A DNA stretch of 64,000 nt from Plectosphaerella cucumerina (Eukaryota; Ascomycota; Sordariomycetes; Glomerellales; Plectosphaerellaceae), in NCBI GenBank assembly GCA_020746995.1, contig JAGPXD010000002.1, positions 6,634,001 through 6,698,000 of the forward strand. The letters are read 5' to 3'. The notes beneath the pieces were generated by a model. The model was not told the origin of the DNA. It did no database searches and saw nothing but the letters and a program-made list of their open reading frames with translations. A program made the translations under genes and the position numbers. Positions 12,004-23,182 of the stretch are shown one piece after another. Each line of letters opens with the position of its first letter. Position 1 is the stretch's first letter.

Positions 12004-13861
12004 ATGAGTTTCTACCCAAACTATGGCCCGTATGTCCATACGGTCTACAACACCCAGCAATACATCCATGGCGATGCCTACAACTTCCCAGTCAACCAGG
12101 CTGCCGACTGGCGCCGTCACCACATGATGCATCATGGAGCGAGGGCCACCGAGTCAAAGCCTAGATTGGCCAAGGAGGAGGTCGACAAGCTCGAGGCCGA
12201 ATTCAGAAGGAATCACAAGCCCAACAGCATTCTGAAAAAGAAGCTCGCGGAAGAAATGAGGGTGGACATCGCCAGAATCAACGTAACACAGACCTTAACC
12301 TCCTTGATTCTATGTCGGATCGCTGACCCGTGTCGTCCAGAACTGGTTCCAAAATCGACGAGCCAAGGCAAAGCAGGAGAAGAGAGCACAAGAGAACGAG
12401 GCTCTTCGGAAATCCGAGCAGGCCGCCAGCGAGGCTACCGCGCAGGATGCGGTCAAAGAATACTACTCTGAAGGCGACCACCACGACGACCTGCGTCCCT
12501 CCGCCGCGCCCTTCCCATCAGTCAAAGTATCCGCGTCCCCCGATGAAGACGAAGAAGACGACAACGACAGTCTCAGTACTGTGCCCGTGTCCGCATCGAA
12601 CCAAACAGATTCGGAGAGTGTATCTCCCGCCGCCCCGTCTCTCCATCTCAAGCAGGAGCATAACTTCGACGACTTTGCCCCTACAGATATCCTTTTGTAT
12701 ACTTCCCAGTCGCCGTGCGATTACTCGACAATGGATTCGGAGGCTTGCGCAGCCGCTCCAGTCTCACTCAGCCTGACCATTCCGTCACAGATGACGACAA
12801 GCCTTCAGACACCTGCGAGTGCCGAGGCATACTCGTCATTCCAGTCTCTTACCGGCTCCGAAGAGTTCGACGCCCTCTCATCACTTCCCTCGCAGTTCGC
12901 TTCGGATCTGTCGGCTGGCTCCCACGAACTGGACACGGAGAACGACCAGAACGATCCATTCTCAAGATTCAACCACATGTCACCGGACTCGGTCAACTCA
13001 CCGATGTCCTCGGGCTCAGGCCTCGTGTTCAAGTCGTCACCACCAATCGACATCGCGAGTCGACGAAACACGAAACGTCCAGCACAGCTGGGAACTGGTT
13101 GCATGCGCAGCTACTCCTACAATCACCCGGGTATGAAGACTGGCATGGAGATGCCCAGACGGCTGGACGCCCCCAGCCCCATGCGCCGCGTCGCTTCTGC
13201 AACTGGCACGATGCCCCGTGGCATCCAAAAGTCGATCGGCATGGGCCCGCGATCGCCTCTGTACTTTGACCGAAACCAGGAGCTCCTGCTGCAGATCGCG
13301 TCCCAGACGCCCATCCCGCCAGGGCCTTGCAGCTCCATCGCGCCGCCGACGCCCAACACACCCATCATCCTCAGCCAACAATCTTGCGGGGCCCCGACTT
13401 TGGATGACGACAAGGGCTACACGTTCCAGACCGTCCAAGCGGGTCTCATGAGCGCGCCGTTCAACGCCGACCCGACGATGAGGACGCCCCCTGACACGCC
13501 AGGATTGATGGGTGGCTACCCGAGCGGCGTCTTCTCCAACAGCCACCTCCAGGCTACTTTCGACTACAATGTTATCGATGAGCCTCTCATCACCCCCGGC
13601 CTAGGCAGTTTTGACAACGACTTCCCCACAGTCCCGACAAACCTGCCAACCTACGTCTCGCAAAGCTGCAGCAGCCAGCCTACGACACCATCATATCCCA
13701 CCACCACCATGGGTCCGGCCTTCTTCCCTCCTTTCGTCATGGGAGGAAACCAGGAGTACAACTGGTCGGACGCCTCCGCGCGATCTTCGCCTGGGCAGTT
13801 GAACAGAGCGCGAGAATTCCAGTTCACAAACATGACGGCCCAGGACTTCCACGGGGAGTAG
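12004..13861 (+). CDS. Homeobox transcription factor (Htf1/HOX2-like candidate)
   Basis: Two exons, 12004-12282 and 12341-13861, joined across a 58-nt intron at a codon boundary, giving 599 residues. A homeodomain occupies about residues 50-108: basic N-terminal arm, helices around KEEVDKLEAEF, and recognition helix WFQNRRAKAKQ, which the intron splits just before NWFQ. The remainder is Ser/Pro/Thr-rich with acidic stretches and no other domain, as expected for a regulatory region. An early N-terminal homeodomain followed by a long disordered tail resembles the fungal Htf1/MoHOX2 family, known to control phialide and conidium formation; I am fairly but not fully sure of that subfamily. It is nuclear by function. 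It has an unusually large upstream gap and an ATG-free leader. Confidence 0.9.
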
Positions 13862-14489
13862 AGCAGACCCAGAAGAGAGGTCTGCCAGCCGGCCGTGCCA
13901 CGGCGCGGCAACGATTATCAAATCATGATCATGTATAACATCAACACCAAATGCTTTCCTATCTGTTCCTTTTCTTCCAAGTCCAATTCCTTCCAGCGAC
14001 ATCATGCCGAGCCGACTTCCTCGAATTTCCCCCTTTTTCGTACATCTAATCACATCCGAGCAACCTGAACATTTCCTTACCACAAAACGCGCGCCAGAAG
14101 TGGCGGCCGCCACACAGTTTCTCTTTTCCCAGTTAATGTAATGACATAACTGCAAGGACGGACGGGACGCGGATCACGGCGCTTGACAGCATGGCTATTC
14201 CTATCAGTGTGGAAATACCCCCATGAAATAACAGACGGAGGCTGCGGACACTTTGTTGTCCGGGATTGGCTCGACCCGACGAGGGGGGGTGACCAGCGTG
14301 GAGGAGGAGGGAGGATATCAGTCATACAGACGATTGTCGAATGAATAAAAACAGCAAGCAGCACATGACAGAGCAACCACCACGAAGTTTGAGATGAGGT
14401 GATTGTGATGACTGGATCTGTTTTGTCTTTGTTACAGCCTCCAGTAGCAAATCGAGAGTCAACGACGCGGTGGCTTGCTCGGCCCAAGA

Positions 14490-14508
14490 CCCCCCCCCCC
14501 CCCCCCCC
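14490..14508 (+). repeat. Homopolymer (C)19
   Basis: Nineteen consecutive C residues in the 3' intergenic space. Exact length is prone to sequencing and replication slippage. Confidence 0.85.
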
Positions 14509-14930
14509 GCGCGGGCCGATGTGGGACAGCTCCCGGACGCGACGCGGGACCGAACAAGTCCCACCTTCGGTGCCGATCCCCGAAGGTTAATTGGAAACGG
14601 GAAGGCAAACATGAGACGGCTCTGAGCCCAACTTCGTCCGAAAAAGCGAGGCAAAGCTGGGGAGCAAGGTGCCACGGCACGAACGGGTCAAGGCGCGATG
14701 TTCACGGTTCGAGACTTTCGCCATGCCTCGACTCCCGAAGGCAAACTGGCGGACGCAGTGTAGTAGACAACCTCGGTGGGATATTAATGGGGTATTGTTC
14801 TCGTTTACATAGATTGATTGCCCTGCCCTGGCTCTGGTTGCTCAAGATGCCCCGCCACTCCTTCGACATCAGGCACCGAATGGGTATGCCTTTGGAAATC
14901 AACGAAAAAAAATCCGACACGTCCGCGCCC

Positions 14931-14941
14931 GGGGGGGGGGG
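14931..14941 (+). repeat. Homopolymer (G)11
   Basis: Eleven consecutive G residues about 420 bp from the C19 run and complementary to part of it. Confidence 0.85.
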
Positions 14942-15417
14942 TGTCGTGTACTCAGGGAAACCAGCCAACTCCGAAACGCATCGCTAATGTTATTTTTGCT
15001 TCGTGGCAGAACGGGAAGGCCGTGGCCGTGTGGTGTTGGTGGTAGGTAGTGGGAAGGTAGGTGTGCACGCAGGGCGTGTGTTTGGTTCGGCGCAGGTCAA
15101 GTAGTCCTTTCGCTGCCCTCTGTGCCTGTGCTGACAGGTGATGATGGGATGTCCTGCGGTTCGCTGGCGGGTTCTACCTGGACCCGCGTATCGGGACATG
15201 GCGTGTCAGGAAGCGGGGATGGGTTGTCTTCCCACGAGATCTGTCGCTCTTCGACAGAGGGAAGGGTGGTCGGGGTGTGAGAAAGCTCCCCATGCGAGGA
15301 AGATCTTGTTCGTGCCCATCGCCGATATTGCTCATTGTCGGAAAGGCTTCTCTTGTAGCTCAAGGGAATGGCAAACGGTGTGGCCGATGGCCCGCTCGTC
15401 GGAGTCGGATGCTGCAA

Positions 15418-18400
15418 CTAGTAGAATCCGTCGCTCGTGGTTGATCTCGAAATCGAGGTACCAGGGGTTTGAGCGGAAGAGCTGGTGTCGCTGGGCGTGG
15501 GAGGCTCTATCATCTGGTTCCGGATGGATATGATCCATTCGTGCTGCAGAAGCTCCACGGCCGATGCCCTCTTCTTGGGGTCTCTGATGAAGCACTTTTT
15601 CAGGAAGTCGATGCCCTGTGGACTGAGCTGGTCCGGTGAGGGCAGTTGCGGGGGGTTGCCCTGGGCAATGTTGTACATGATGGCCCATTCGTTGTCCAGG
15701 TTGGCCCAAGGTCTTCGGCCGGTGGCCATCTCGAGGATGACGCAACCCAGCGACCAGACGTCTACTGCGCCGATACCGCCAGCGTTTTCGCCCTTGATGA
15801 CCTCAGGCGACATGTACATGGGCGTTCCGGTCATGGACTTGTTGGGCTTGCTGGCAGTGATACCCTGGACCAAGGTCTTGCCCTGGCGTGCAATGACCTT
15901 GGCAGCGCCAAAGTCGACGTACTTGATGATTCCGTTGTGATCGAGAAGGATGTCTGTCATCTTGTTAGCACGCATCAGGTCTAGATGGGACGCGAGACTT
16001 ACTCTCTGGCTTGATGTCACGATGGGCAATGCCACTCTCGAGGAGATAGGCCAAACCCTCGAGAAGCTGCAGCGTGTACACCATGATGACTTGTTCATCC
16101 TCGATCCGACCATGCTCCAACAGGTTGGCGAGCGAGCCTCCGTCGCAGAATTCCATGAAGATGTAGACTCGATCCCTGTGGACTTCGATGCCGTAGTAAG
16201 AAACAACGTTCGGGTGGTCCAGCACTTCGAGGACGCCCATCTCTGCCTTGATCTGTTCGGCGATCGTGGGGATGAGCTTTGGATCCTGAAGACGGATCTC
16301 CTTGACGGCCATCAGATGGCCCGAGTCGAGGTTCATGGCTGCGTAGACATTTCCGAATGTGCCGCCGCCGACGAAATGACCCTGCTGCCATCGCATGGTG
16401 ACGTTTGTTGCCGAGGATGACAGGTACGCGAGCGACCGATCGACTTCGTTGTTCGCCTCAAGGACGCGACCAAGTGCCTGCCTCTCAGCTTCCTTGGTTT
16501 TGCGGATCTCGTCAACTTTCTCCAGCTCCTCGATGCGTTGTTCTCTGATCGCCTTGGAGGCCTCGTCATCGTCGAGCATGCGGTTCTTATCCAGTCGCCT
16601 AAACTGGCTGAGCATGGCTTCGATTCGTTCCTTCTCAGCTTGGGCCGCCAGGTTCGACCTGGCACCCATGATGTCGAAGTGGGAAATGAGCAGAGACATG
16701 CAGCCAGCCACCTTGGTGCGCAGCTTGGCGTACTCATCCTCACCCAGTGCCAGAATGTGCCGTCCCCTCGTCATTCTCATCGCAAACTCTAGGGCGTGCA
16801 CGGCCCATCGGAACGTCTTGCGGTCTGATGCCACGCAGTCGTCGCAGATGAAGCTGACCCAGTCCAGGGCGAGCTTGGTCAACTTGAGGTTGTTCATCTG
16901 CTTGCGGTTGCTGTCCATGTCGAGCAAAGAACGCTGGCCGAACTCGGTCGCAAACACGAAACATGTCTGAATCAGCTCCTGGCAGTCTTTGCCTTTGGCC
17001 TGCTTTCGAATGATCTCGACACTGTCCATGAAGGTGTTGGACAGCTTGTAGGCAACACGCCGGATCTCCATAAGCCGGGTGTTGACCTTGTGCAGGTTCG
17101 ACCTTCGTTCCACGACCAGGTCGATGTGCATGTCCGCTGCATCCAAGAACGCCCGACGGGCGCTGGCCAGGCGGTCTTGCGTCCCAGTAGCCACGATTCG
17201 CAGGTGGCCGCGCTTGAGGTCGATGTTCAGCTCACGAACAGTCACAGGAACGACGTCGCCGTACCAGTGGGGCGGGGTCTCCGGCCGTAGGATGAGCAGG
17301 TATGGGTCGTTCGGATCCTCCGCGAACTGGTCTGCAGAGGTGATGCCCAGGATGGAGGAAATGTCTTCCTGGCGGTCTGCAAGTGTAGATGAGGCCATGA
17401 TGAAAAGGCCATCTTGCTCATAAAGGTCGGTCAGGACTTGGAAGTGCCCGCTCGAGACGAGTCGTTCATACAAGTCCTGGAGCTTCTCGGGCGCAAAGGA
17501 GATGCTGAAGTCGGACGAGTTCTCGTAGTTGTCGCTCAGCATCCTGGAGAATCTCTGCAGCATGCGCTGTCGTACACGCACAGAGTCGAGACACTGCTTG
17601 TACCTCTTGCTCATCTCCGCCGCGCTCTCCTTGGGTTTGACCTGGAGCTCTTTCTCGAAGGTGATGCTGAGACGGTTGAAGGCTTTGAAAGTCAGGGAGC
17701 TGAACTGCTCGGCGACCTCGATGTCGCCGCCTTGCAGATGGCTTCCGACCTCGTTTCCAAAGTCCCATTCCTGGAACAGAAGCTCAGCTTCTTTGAAAGT
17801 ATTCTTGTTGCCGCTGAGCTTCCAGTTGAGCATCTTGAAGTAGTACTTCAGGGCATCGAGAACGACCTGATCGAAAGAGTCATCGATCATCGGAGGCAGC
17901 TCCCAGCCAGGCTCAGGCTGTGCGATGGCGAGATATTCAAGCTTGATTCGGATGGCCAGCTTGAGCAGGATCTGGAACTGCGAGATCATCTGATCCTGCA
18001 TGAGCGGGTTTTGCTGAGCAGATTCCTTCACCTTTTTGGCATATGCCAGGCGCATCTTGATGATCTCTTCGATCAACCTGGACGGGAAACTGATGAGGGT
18101 GAGTAGCTCCTCGATGTATGGTGGTAAATGCCGCTTTTGGAATGCGGCGAAGTTGCGGATGAGGGTGTCCTTTGACTTGTTGATGACCATGGAGATACCG
18201 ACGAGCATGCCCTTTTCGGGCTCCTTGGCCTTAACTTCTGCGTCTTCGTCGTAGAGCGACTTGAGGCCATCCTCCTTCATGACTCGGTCGAGGAACGATG
18301 TTTCGTCGGGAATGCCGTTCCCCACAGGAGACCTTTGCCGGGTCATGGTGAAGTCGAGGTCATCGTTGCCCACCCATTTCTTCAGAATAGCCAGCTCGGT

Positions 18401-19540
18401 GTTGATCAGCTCGTTTGTGTTGTACCATGACACGATCGACTCATACGCCTCTTCGAACGCGGGGGACGCCGCTTTTTCGTGGTTGACAGCAAGGGCGCTC
18501 CAGGAAGGGTACAGGCTTTCGCACCTGTCAATCTTCTTGACCACGTCGTTGACCTGTTCGTTTGGCGGTTTGCCGACCTCGCTCTGGCCCTTGACGGTGA
18601 AGTTGATGATGTCGTCGAGCGTGGTGCCAAGAGCCGCCCGCGCCTCCTCGACCATTCGCCTCTGGACGGGCAGGTGCCTTCCACATGACTTGGACCGGAT
18701 CCCAAGCCACAGCTCGTCGTTTTGTGACGGCTTGCCAATGGACTGCTCGGAGGAGCCGATCAGACGCTTCTTTTCCTGGCGCACGACATCGCCCTTCAAG
18801 ACGGCCTCCAGCATGCCATACCACTCAAGGCGTTCCTTGTTTGTTGGATCCTTGATATCTTCCTCGGTAGGCTGGAGATCGTCGTTGCCGTAGAACATGA
18901 TGGTCTCCTGCTCATATCGCTCATCGAACGGTCCTTCCGACGATGGTGTCTCCCCTTCCGAATCCGAGTCGCCCTGGCTCATGCCGTTGGCATAACTGTC
19001 GAAAGGATATCCATCCCCATAATCCTGCCGCAGCCGCTGGACATAGGCCTTCTCCTGCTGTCGGAACCGTTCGCTCGGGCGGGGCCTAGATCGGGAGCTG
19101 CGGACTGACTCGACGAAGGAAGGGGCTGCCGGAGGCCGCCTTTGTGGTGCGTAGGTGCTCGAAGGTGTCCTGGCCGGGGCGCCGGGTCGTGATGTCTTGA
19201 CGGTAGCGGGATGGACGTAAGGACCGTCGTCGGTCATGGAGGCTCGCAGGCTGCGGTTGACGCCGTTCCCAATACTGGCTTGGACGAGAGAGGACATGGA
19301 GCCCGCGTGAGCGGGCGAGTCGTACATGGCGAGGGCGCCTAGATCATCCTGGCGTTCGGCAGCATGGACGTCGTCGAGGGGACCATCGATGGGTGTCGAG
19401 CCATCGTCTGCGACAGCGGCTGAGGAGGTGCGCGGAGACTTGATCTTTTCTGGGCGTGTGTCGATCTCGCTATGCGAAAAGCGTACGGCTCGTGGCGACG
19501 GATCGGTACTCATCTCGAGGGAAAGTCCGCTGGAGGGCAT
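15418..19540 (-). CDS. SSK2: HOG-pathway MAP kinase kinase kinase, Ssk2/Wis4/OS-4 type
   Basis: Two exons, 19540-16003 and 15953-15418, with a 49-nt intron carrying a GCTAAC branch site, give 1357 residues. The C-terminal third is a Ser/Thr kinase domain: glycine loop GGGTFGNV (about residue 1055), VAIK-type lysine in MAVKEI, catalytic HRDIKPEN (split by the intron before the Asn), then DFG-equivalent YVDFGAA and a conserved MYMSPEV segment. The long N-terminal part has low-complexity ends and a large helical region typical of Ssk2/Ssk22/Wis4. This kinase receives signals from the Ssk1 response regulator and phosphorylates the Pbs2-type MAPKK under osmotic stress; in moulds the pathway also mediates phenylpyrrole fungicide response. 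An internal Met at codon 10 is an alternative start. Confidence 0.94.
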
Positions 19541-20826
19541 CTTCGGCGCAAGTCGCTGCTACGGCAGAGCGCGTTCCGGTGCGAGCTCGAGGAGTGCAGG
19601 CGACTCTGCAGATCAAATGGGGAATCGAAAGCTACTAAAGTGCAGCGACGAGGCGTCCTCTGGCTGTCCGCTGGCCCTCTAAACCGACCGATGCGCCGCA
19701 GGTTGGGTTTCAACAGAAACCTACTTCGACCGCGGGAGAGGAAGGCATGAGAAACGACAGGAAGTCGTCGTGAGGGGGTCAAGCCACGAGGACAGAGTTG
19801 ATGAGAGGCGGTGATCGAGATGCGCAATCTTCCATCACGCCCGGAAAATGATCAATGCCACCCGCGAGGCCCGCGCTAATTGGAAGGGACGTGGCACGGG
19901 CATACGGCGGCGACTTTGATGGAGTGCCTGCGTACCTTCGGATCGAGGGTTCGGGGGGCGCGAGGTGTCAGGCGACACACCCATTGGCCAGACGCAGCTG
20001 CTCGTGGGGAGCTGCTCCTCCGTTAGCATGTAAAGCGGGTAGTCCCAATACGGAATGGATACCTCGGCTAAATTCGCTATCGAGATCCTTCCATCAAGAG
20101 GGCAAAGGCAGCTCCAAGAGTCTGATTTTCGCGTTTAGAGCAGCGGGGAGCTTTTACCGCTCTTGGCCGGCTGCAGATCTTCTGTGGCTGTTCGAAACAG
20201 AGGGTGAGCCACTTGGCCTGCCATGTGGAGCCGACCTGGAGATCTGAGGTCGAGGTTGGGATCGAACGTCTCGTCTGGTCGTTGCCCCCCGCGGAAGCCG
20301 CGCCTCTACCTACTCGTGATGTACAACGAGCAACATCGCGACTTGCTTTTTGATCTTCAATCGGCGCATGTCTAGTCTTGCATTGAGACCTGTTCGGGCC
20401 GCGTCAAGTTCTACGCGAATGCAGGGAGACGACTGGACGGGTTGGAAGAGGTTGGTTGAAGGCTGTTCTGCTGGCAACCTGAGCATCGTGTTCTGGCGAT
20501 GAAAAGACGCTACAGGACAGCCAAGGTTCCCACCGCACACCACTCACTGTAAGATATGCGTGCAGTTGAGGCACATGCATAGCGTTCTGTCTTGGTCCCT
20601 CGGAGAAGATGCCTGGTGCCAGGGCGGTGAGTCGTGCTCGGCCGATCACTGACCAGAATCCAAGGGTCTCTGGCGTGTCGAGCTGGCAGAAAAAATTCTG
20701 GACCCACCGTGAGATCGTCCGATAAAGCTCAATATCTCGCCATGATTCCTGGCGCCCTTGCAGACGGGCAGGAATCTGAAAAATCGTCCTCATACACCAA
20801 GGTTTGACGCCAATTGACACGCCATC
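19541..20826. promoter_or_regulatory. Divergent intergenic region, MAPKKK / TPA1
   Basis: About 1.3 kb between outward-facing genes. The first 205 bp upstream of the MAPKKK start have no ATG on its strand. No coding sequence was recognised and no specific motif is claimed. Confidence 0.5.
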
Positions 20827-22931
20827 ATGAAACGCAAGGCCGAGTCGCATTCCTCGAAGAAGCAGTCCCTCAAGAAGAGGTCCAAGAAGGGTCAGTTTCC
20901 CCCCCGAGACCCCCTTCCTGAGGCTGCATCCATCCACTAACACCATAGCCCACTACAGCTCTCTCGGCAGACGATGCGAAGGCGAGGTTCCGCGATGGAC
21001 TCTTCGATAAGAAGGTGCTCAACGACTACACCACCCAATACGCCGAGTCGGATCCGTACAAGCATGCCGTCATCCACCAGCTAGTCAACGACAAGCTCCT
21101 GCGCTCGGTCCGCGACGAGATCCGCGACAACGTCTCGTTCACCCCAAAGGAGACCGACATTTACAAAATCCACCAGTCGGGCGATCTGGCCAACCTCGAT
21201 GGCCTGGACGACGATGCGCTGTCGAAGCTCCCGTCTCTGCTGTCACTCCGCGATGCTATATACTCTGAGACCTTCCGCAACTATGTCTCCCACATCACGG
21301 GATGCGGCCCCCTGAGTGGTCGCAAGACGGACATGGCCATCAATGTCTACACGCCTGGGTGCTTCCTCCTGTGCCACGACGACGTCATTGGAAGCCGCAA
21401 GGTCAGCTACATCCTCTACCTGGTTGATCCGGACATCCCATGGAAGCCTGAGTGGGGTGGCGCTCTCCGCCTCTTCCCCGTCAACGAGATCAAGGGCAAG
21501 GATGGCAAGGTCGCCAAGACACCTTCGGCCGACTTCACCAAGGTCATCCCCCCTGCTTGGAACCAGCTGTCCTTCTTTGCCGTCCAGCCCGGCGAGTCCT
21601 TTCACGACGTCGAGGAGGTTTACCATGCCGAGACGCCCGAGCAGCTCGAGAAGGAGGGCGGCCGCATCCGCATGGCCATCAGTGGATGGTTCCATATTCC
21701 CCAGATCGGCGAGGACGGCTATGTGAAGGGCGCCGAGGAAAAGCTTGCCGAGAACTCGTCCCTCATGCAGCTTCAGGGCAACCCGGAGCAGTACGACACG
21801 CCCGTCACACAGCTTGCCAAGGTGGAGAAGACAGCGGCCGGTCTTGAGGCTCTCAGCGAGTCTGACCTTGACTTCCTCGTCAAGTACATCGCGCCGACCT
21901 ACCTCACTCCCGACGCGCTGGAGCAGGTGACGGAGCACTTTGAGGAGAACTCCAGCATCACCCTGCCCAACATCCTCTCAAACAGGTTCGCCACCCGGCT
22001 GCGGGAGTACATCGAGAATGAGGAAAAAACCCCGCTTCCCGTCAACGACAGTGTCACTATCGAGAAGACGACTGCGTGGCGGACAGCCAAGCCCCCGCAC
22101 AAGCACCGCTACCTGTACCAGCAGCCCTCTGGCCCAGACCAGATCCGCACATCCCAGGAGGAGTCTCCTCTCACAGAGCTTCTCGATACCCTTTTGCCGA
22201 GTCGGCAGTTCCGGCAATGGCTACAGACCGCCACTGGCTGCGTCATCGAGGGTCACGATCTCACTGCCCGCCGATTCCGCCACGGCCAAGACTACACGCT
22301 CGCCACGGGCCATGATGGCAAGCCTCGTCTCGAGCTCAACCTCGGCATCACTCCAACCTCTGGCTGGGGCGACGAGGATGGTGAAGATGATGACGAGGAA
22401 GACGAAGACGAAGACGAAGAATCGGAGGAAGAGGTGTCAGGCAAGGGCAAAGGAAAGGCAAAGTCAACCGCCAAGGGCAAACAAACTGAGAAGGCCCCTT
22501 CAAAACCCGCCAAGAAGCCAGAGGCAGACGAGGACGAAGAGAAGGAGGTCGAGGAAGTCGGCGGCGTCGAGGTCTACATGGCAGGCGACGACGACGATGA
22601 CGACGAAGATGCCGACCCCGAGGAGAGTCAGTCCAAGAAGGACGCCGCCATCTACCGCTCCAGCGGCGACGATGACAACATCCTCTTCTTCCAGGCACCG
22701 GCGTGGAACAAGCTCACCCTCGTCCTGCGCGACAGCGGCGCCCTCAAGTTCGTCAAGTACGTCAGCCGCAAGGCGCCCGGAGACCGCTGGGACGTGTCGG
22801 GCAACTACGAGGTCGAGGAACAGGACCTCCCGCCCGACGAGGGCGACAGCGCCCTGATTCCGGACGGGGACGAGTGGGATGACGAGGAGGAGTTTCAAGG
22901 TTTCTCAGATCCCGCAAGCGAGTCCGATTAG
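20827..22931 (+). CDS. TPA1: Prolyl 3,4-dihydroxylase, TPA1/OFD1/OGFOD1 family
   Basis: Two exons, 20827-20890 and 20959-22931 (68-nt intron), give 678 residues. The short first exon encodes a Lys-rich, likely nuclear-targeting N-terminus. The first double-stranded beta-helix domain carries the Fe(II) ligands His161 and Asp163 (CHDD motif) and a distal His near 237 (SFHDVEEV), plus an Arg near 257-259 (RIRMAI) that fits the 2-oxoglutarate site. A second, degenerate helix domain follows, interrupted by an acidic low-complexity insert (about residues 490-580). Family members hydroxylate a proline of ribosomal protein uS12 and affect translation termination; in fission yeast Ofd1 also controls the sterol-response factor Sre1. 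Convergent with PPN1 (251-bp gap). Confidence 0.92.
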
Positions 22932-23182
22932 AGCACATGATGGATAGACAAGGGTATATACGAGGTGACTTCAATATTGCGGCCTGAAATTGGCTTCGAA
23001 GATAGCTATGAATGTAACGCCATCAATGCTGCCTAGACACAGGATGTTCCAACCCAACGCCGGTGTCGACCCTGTGATACGGCCGACATTGAAATTCAAC
23101 TACAGTACTCAAACTCGCTCCATGTATGCATCGCGAGAAATCAAAAATGGAAATACACATGGCCGTTAATCGCTCCACACGC

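Larger units (their letters stand above)
13862..15417. other. Intergenic between convergent homeobox and MAPKKK genes
   Basis: About 1.55 kb holding both 3' UTRs. Contains a C19 run (14490-14508) and a G11 run (14931-14941). An AATAAA lies at about 14344, some 480 bp past the homeobox stop. No gene was recognised. Confidence 0.55.
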
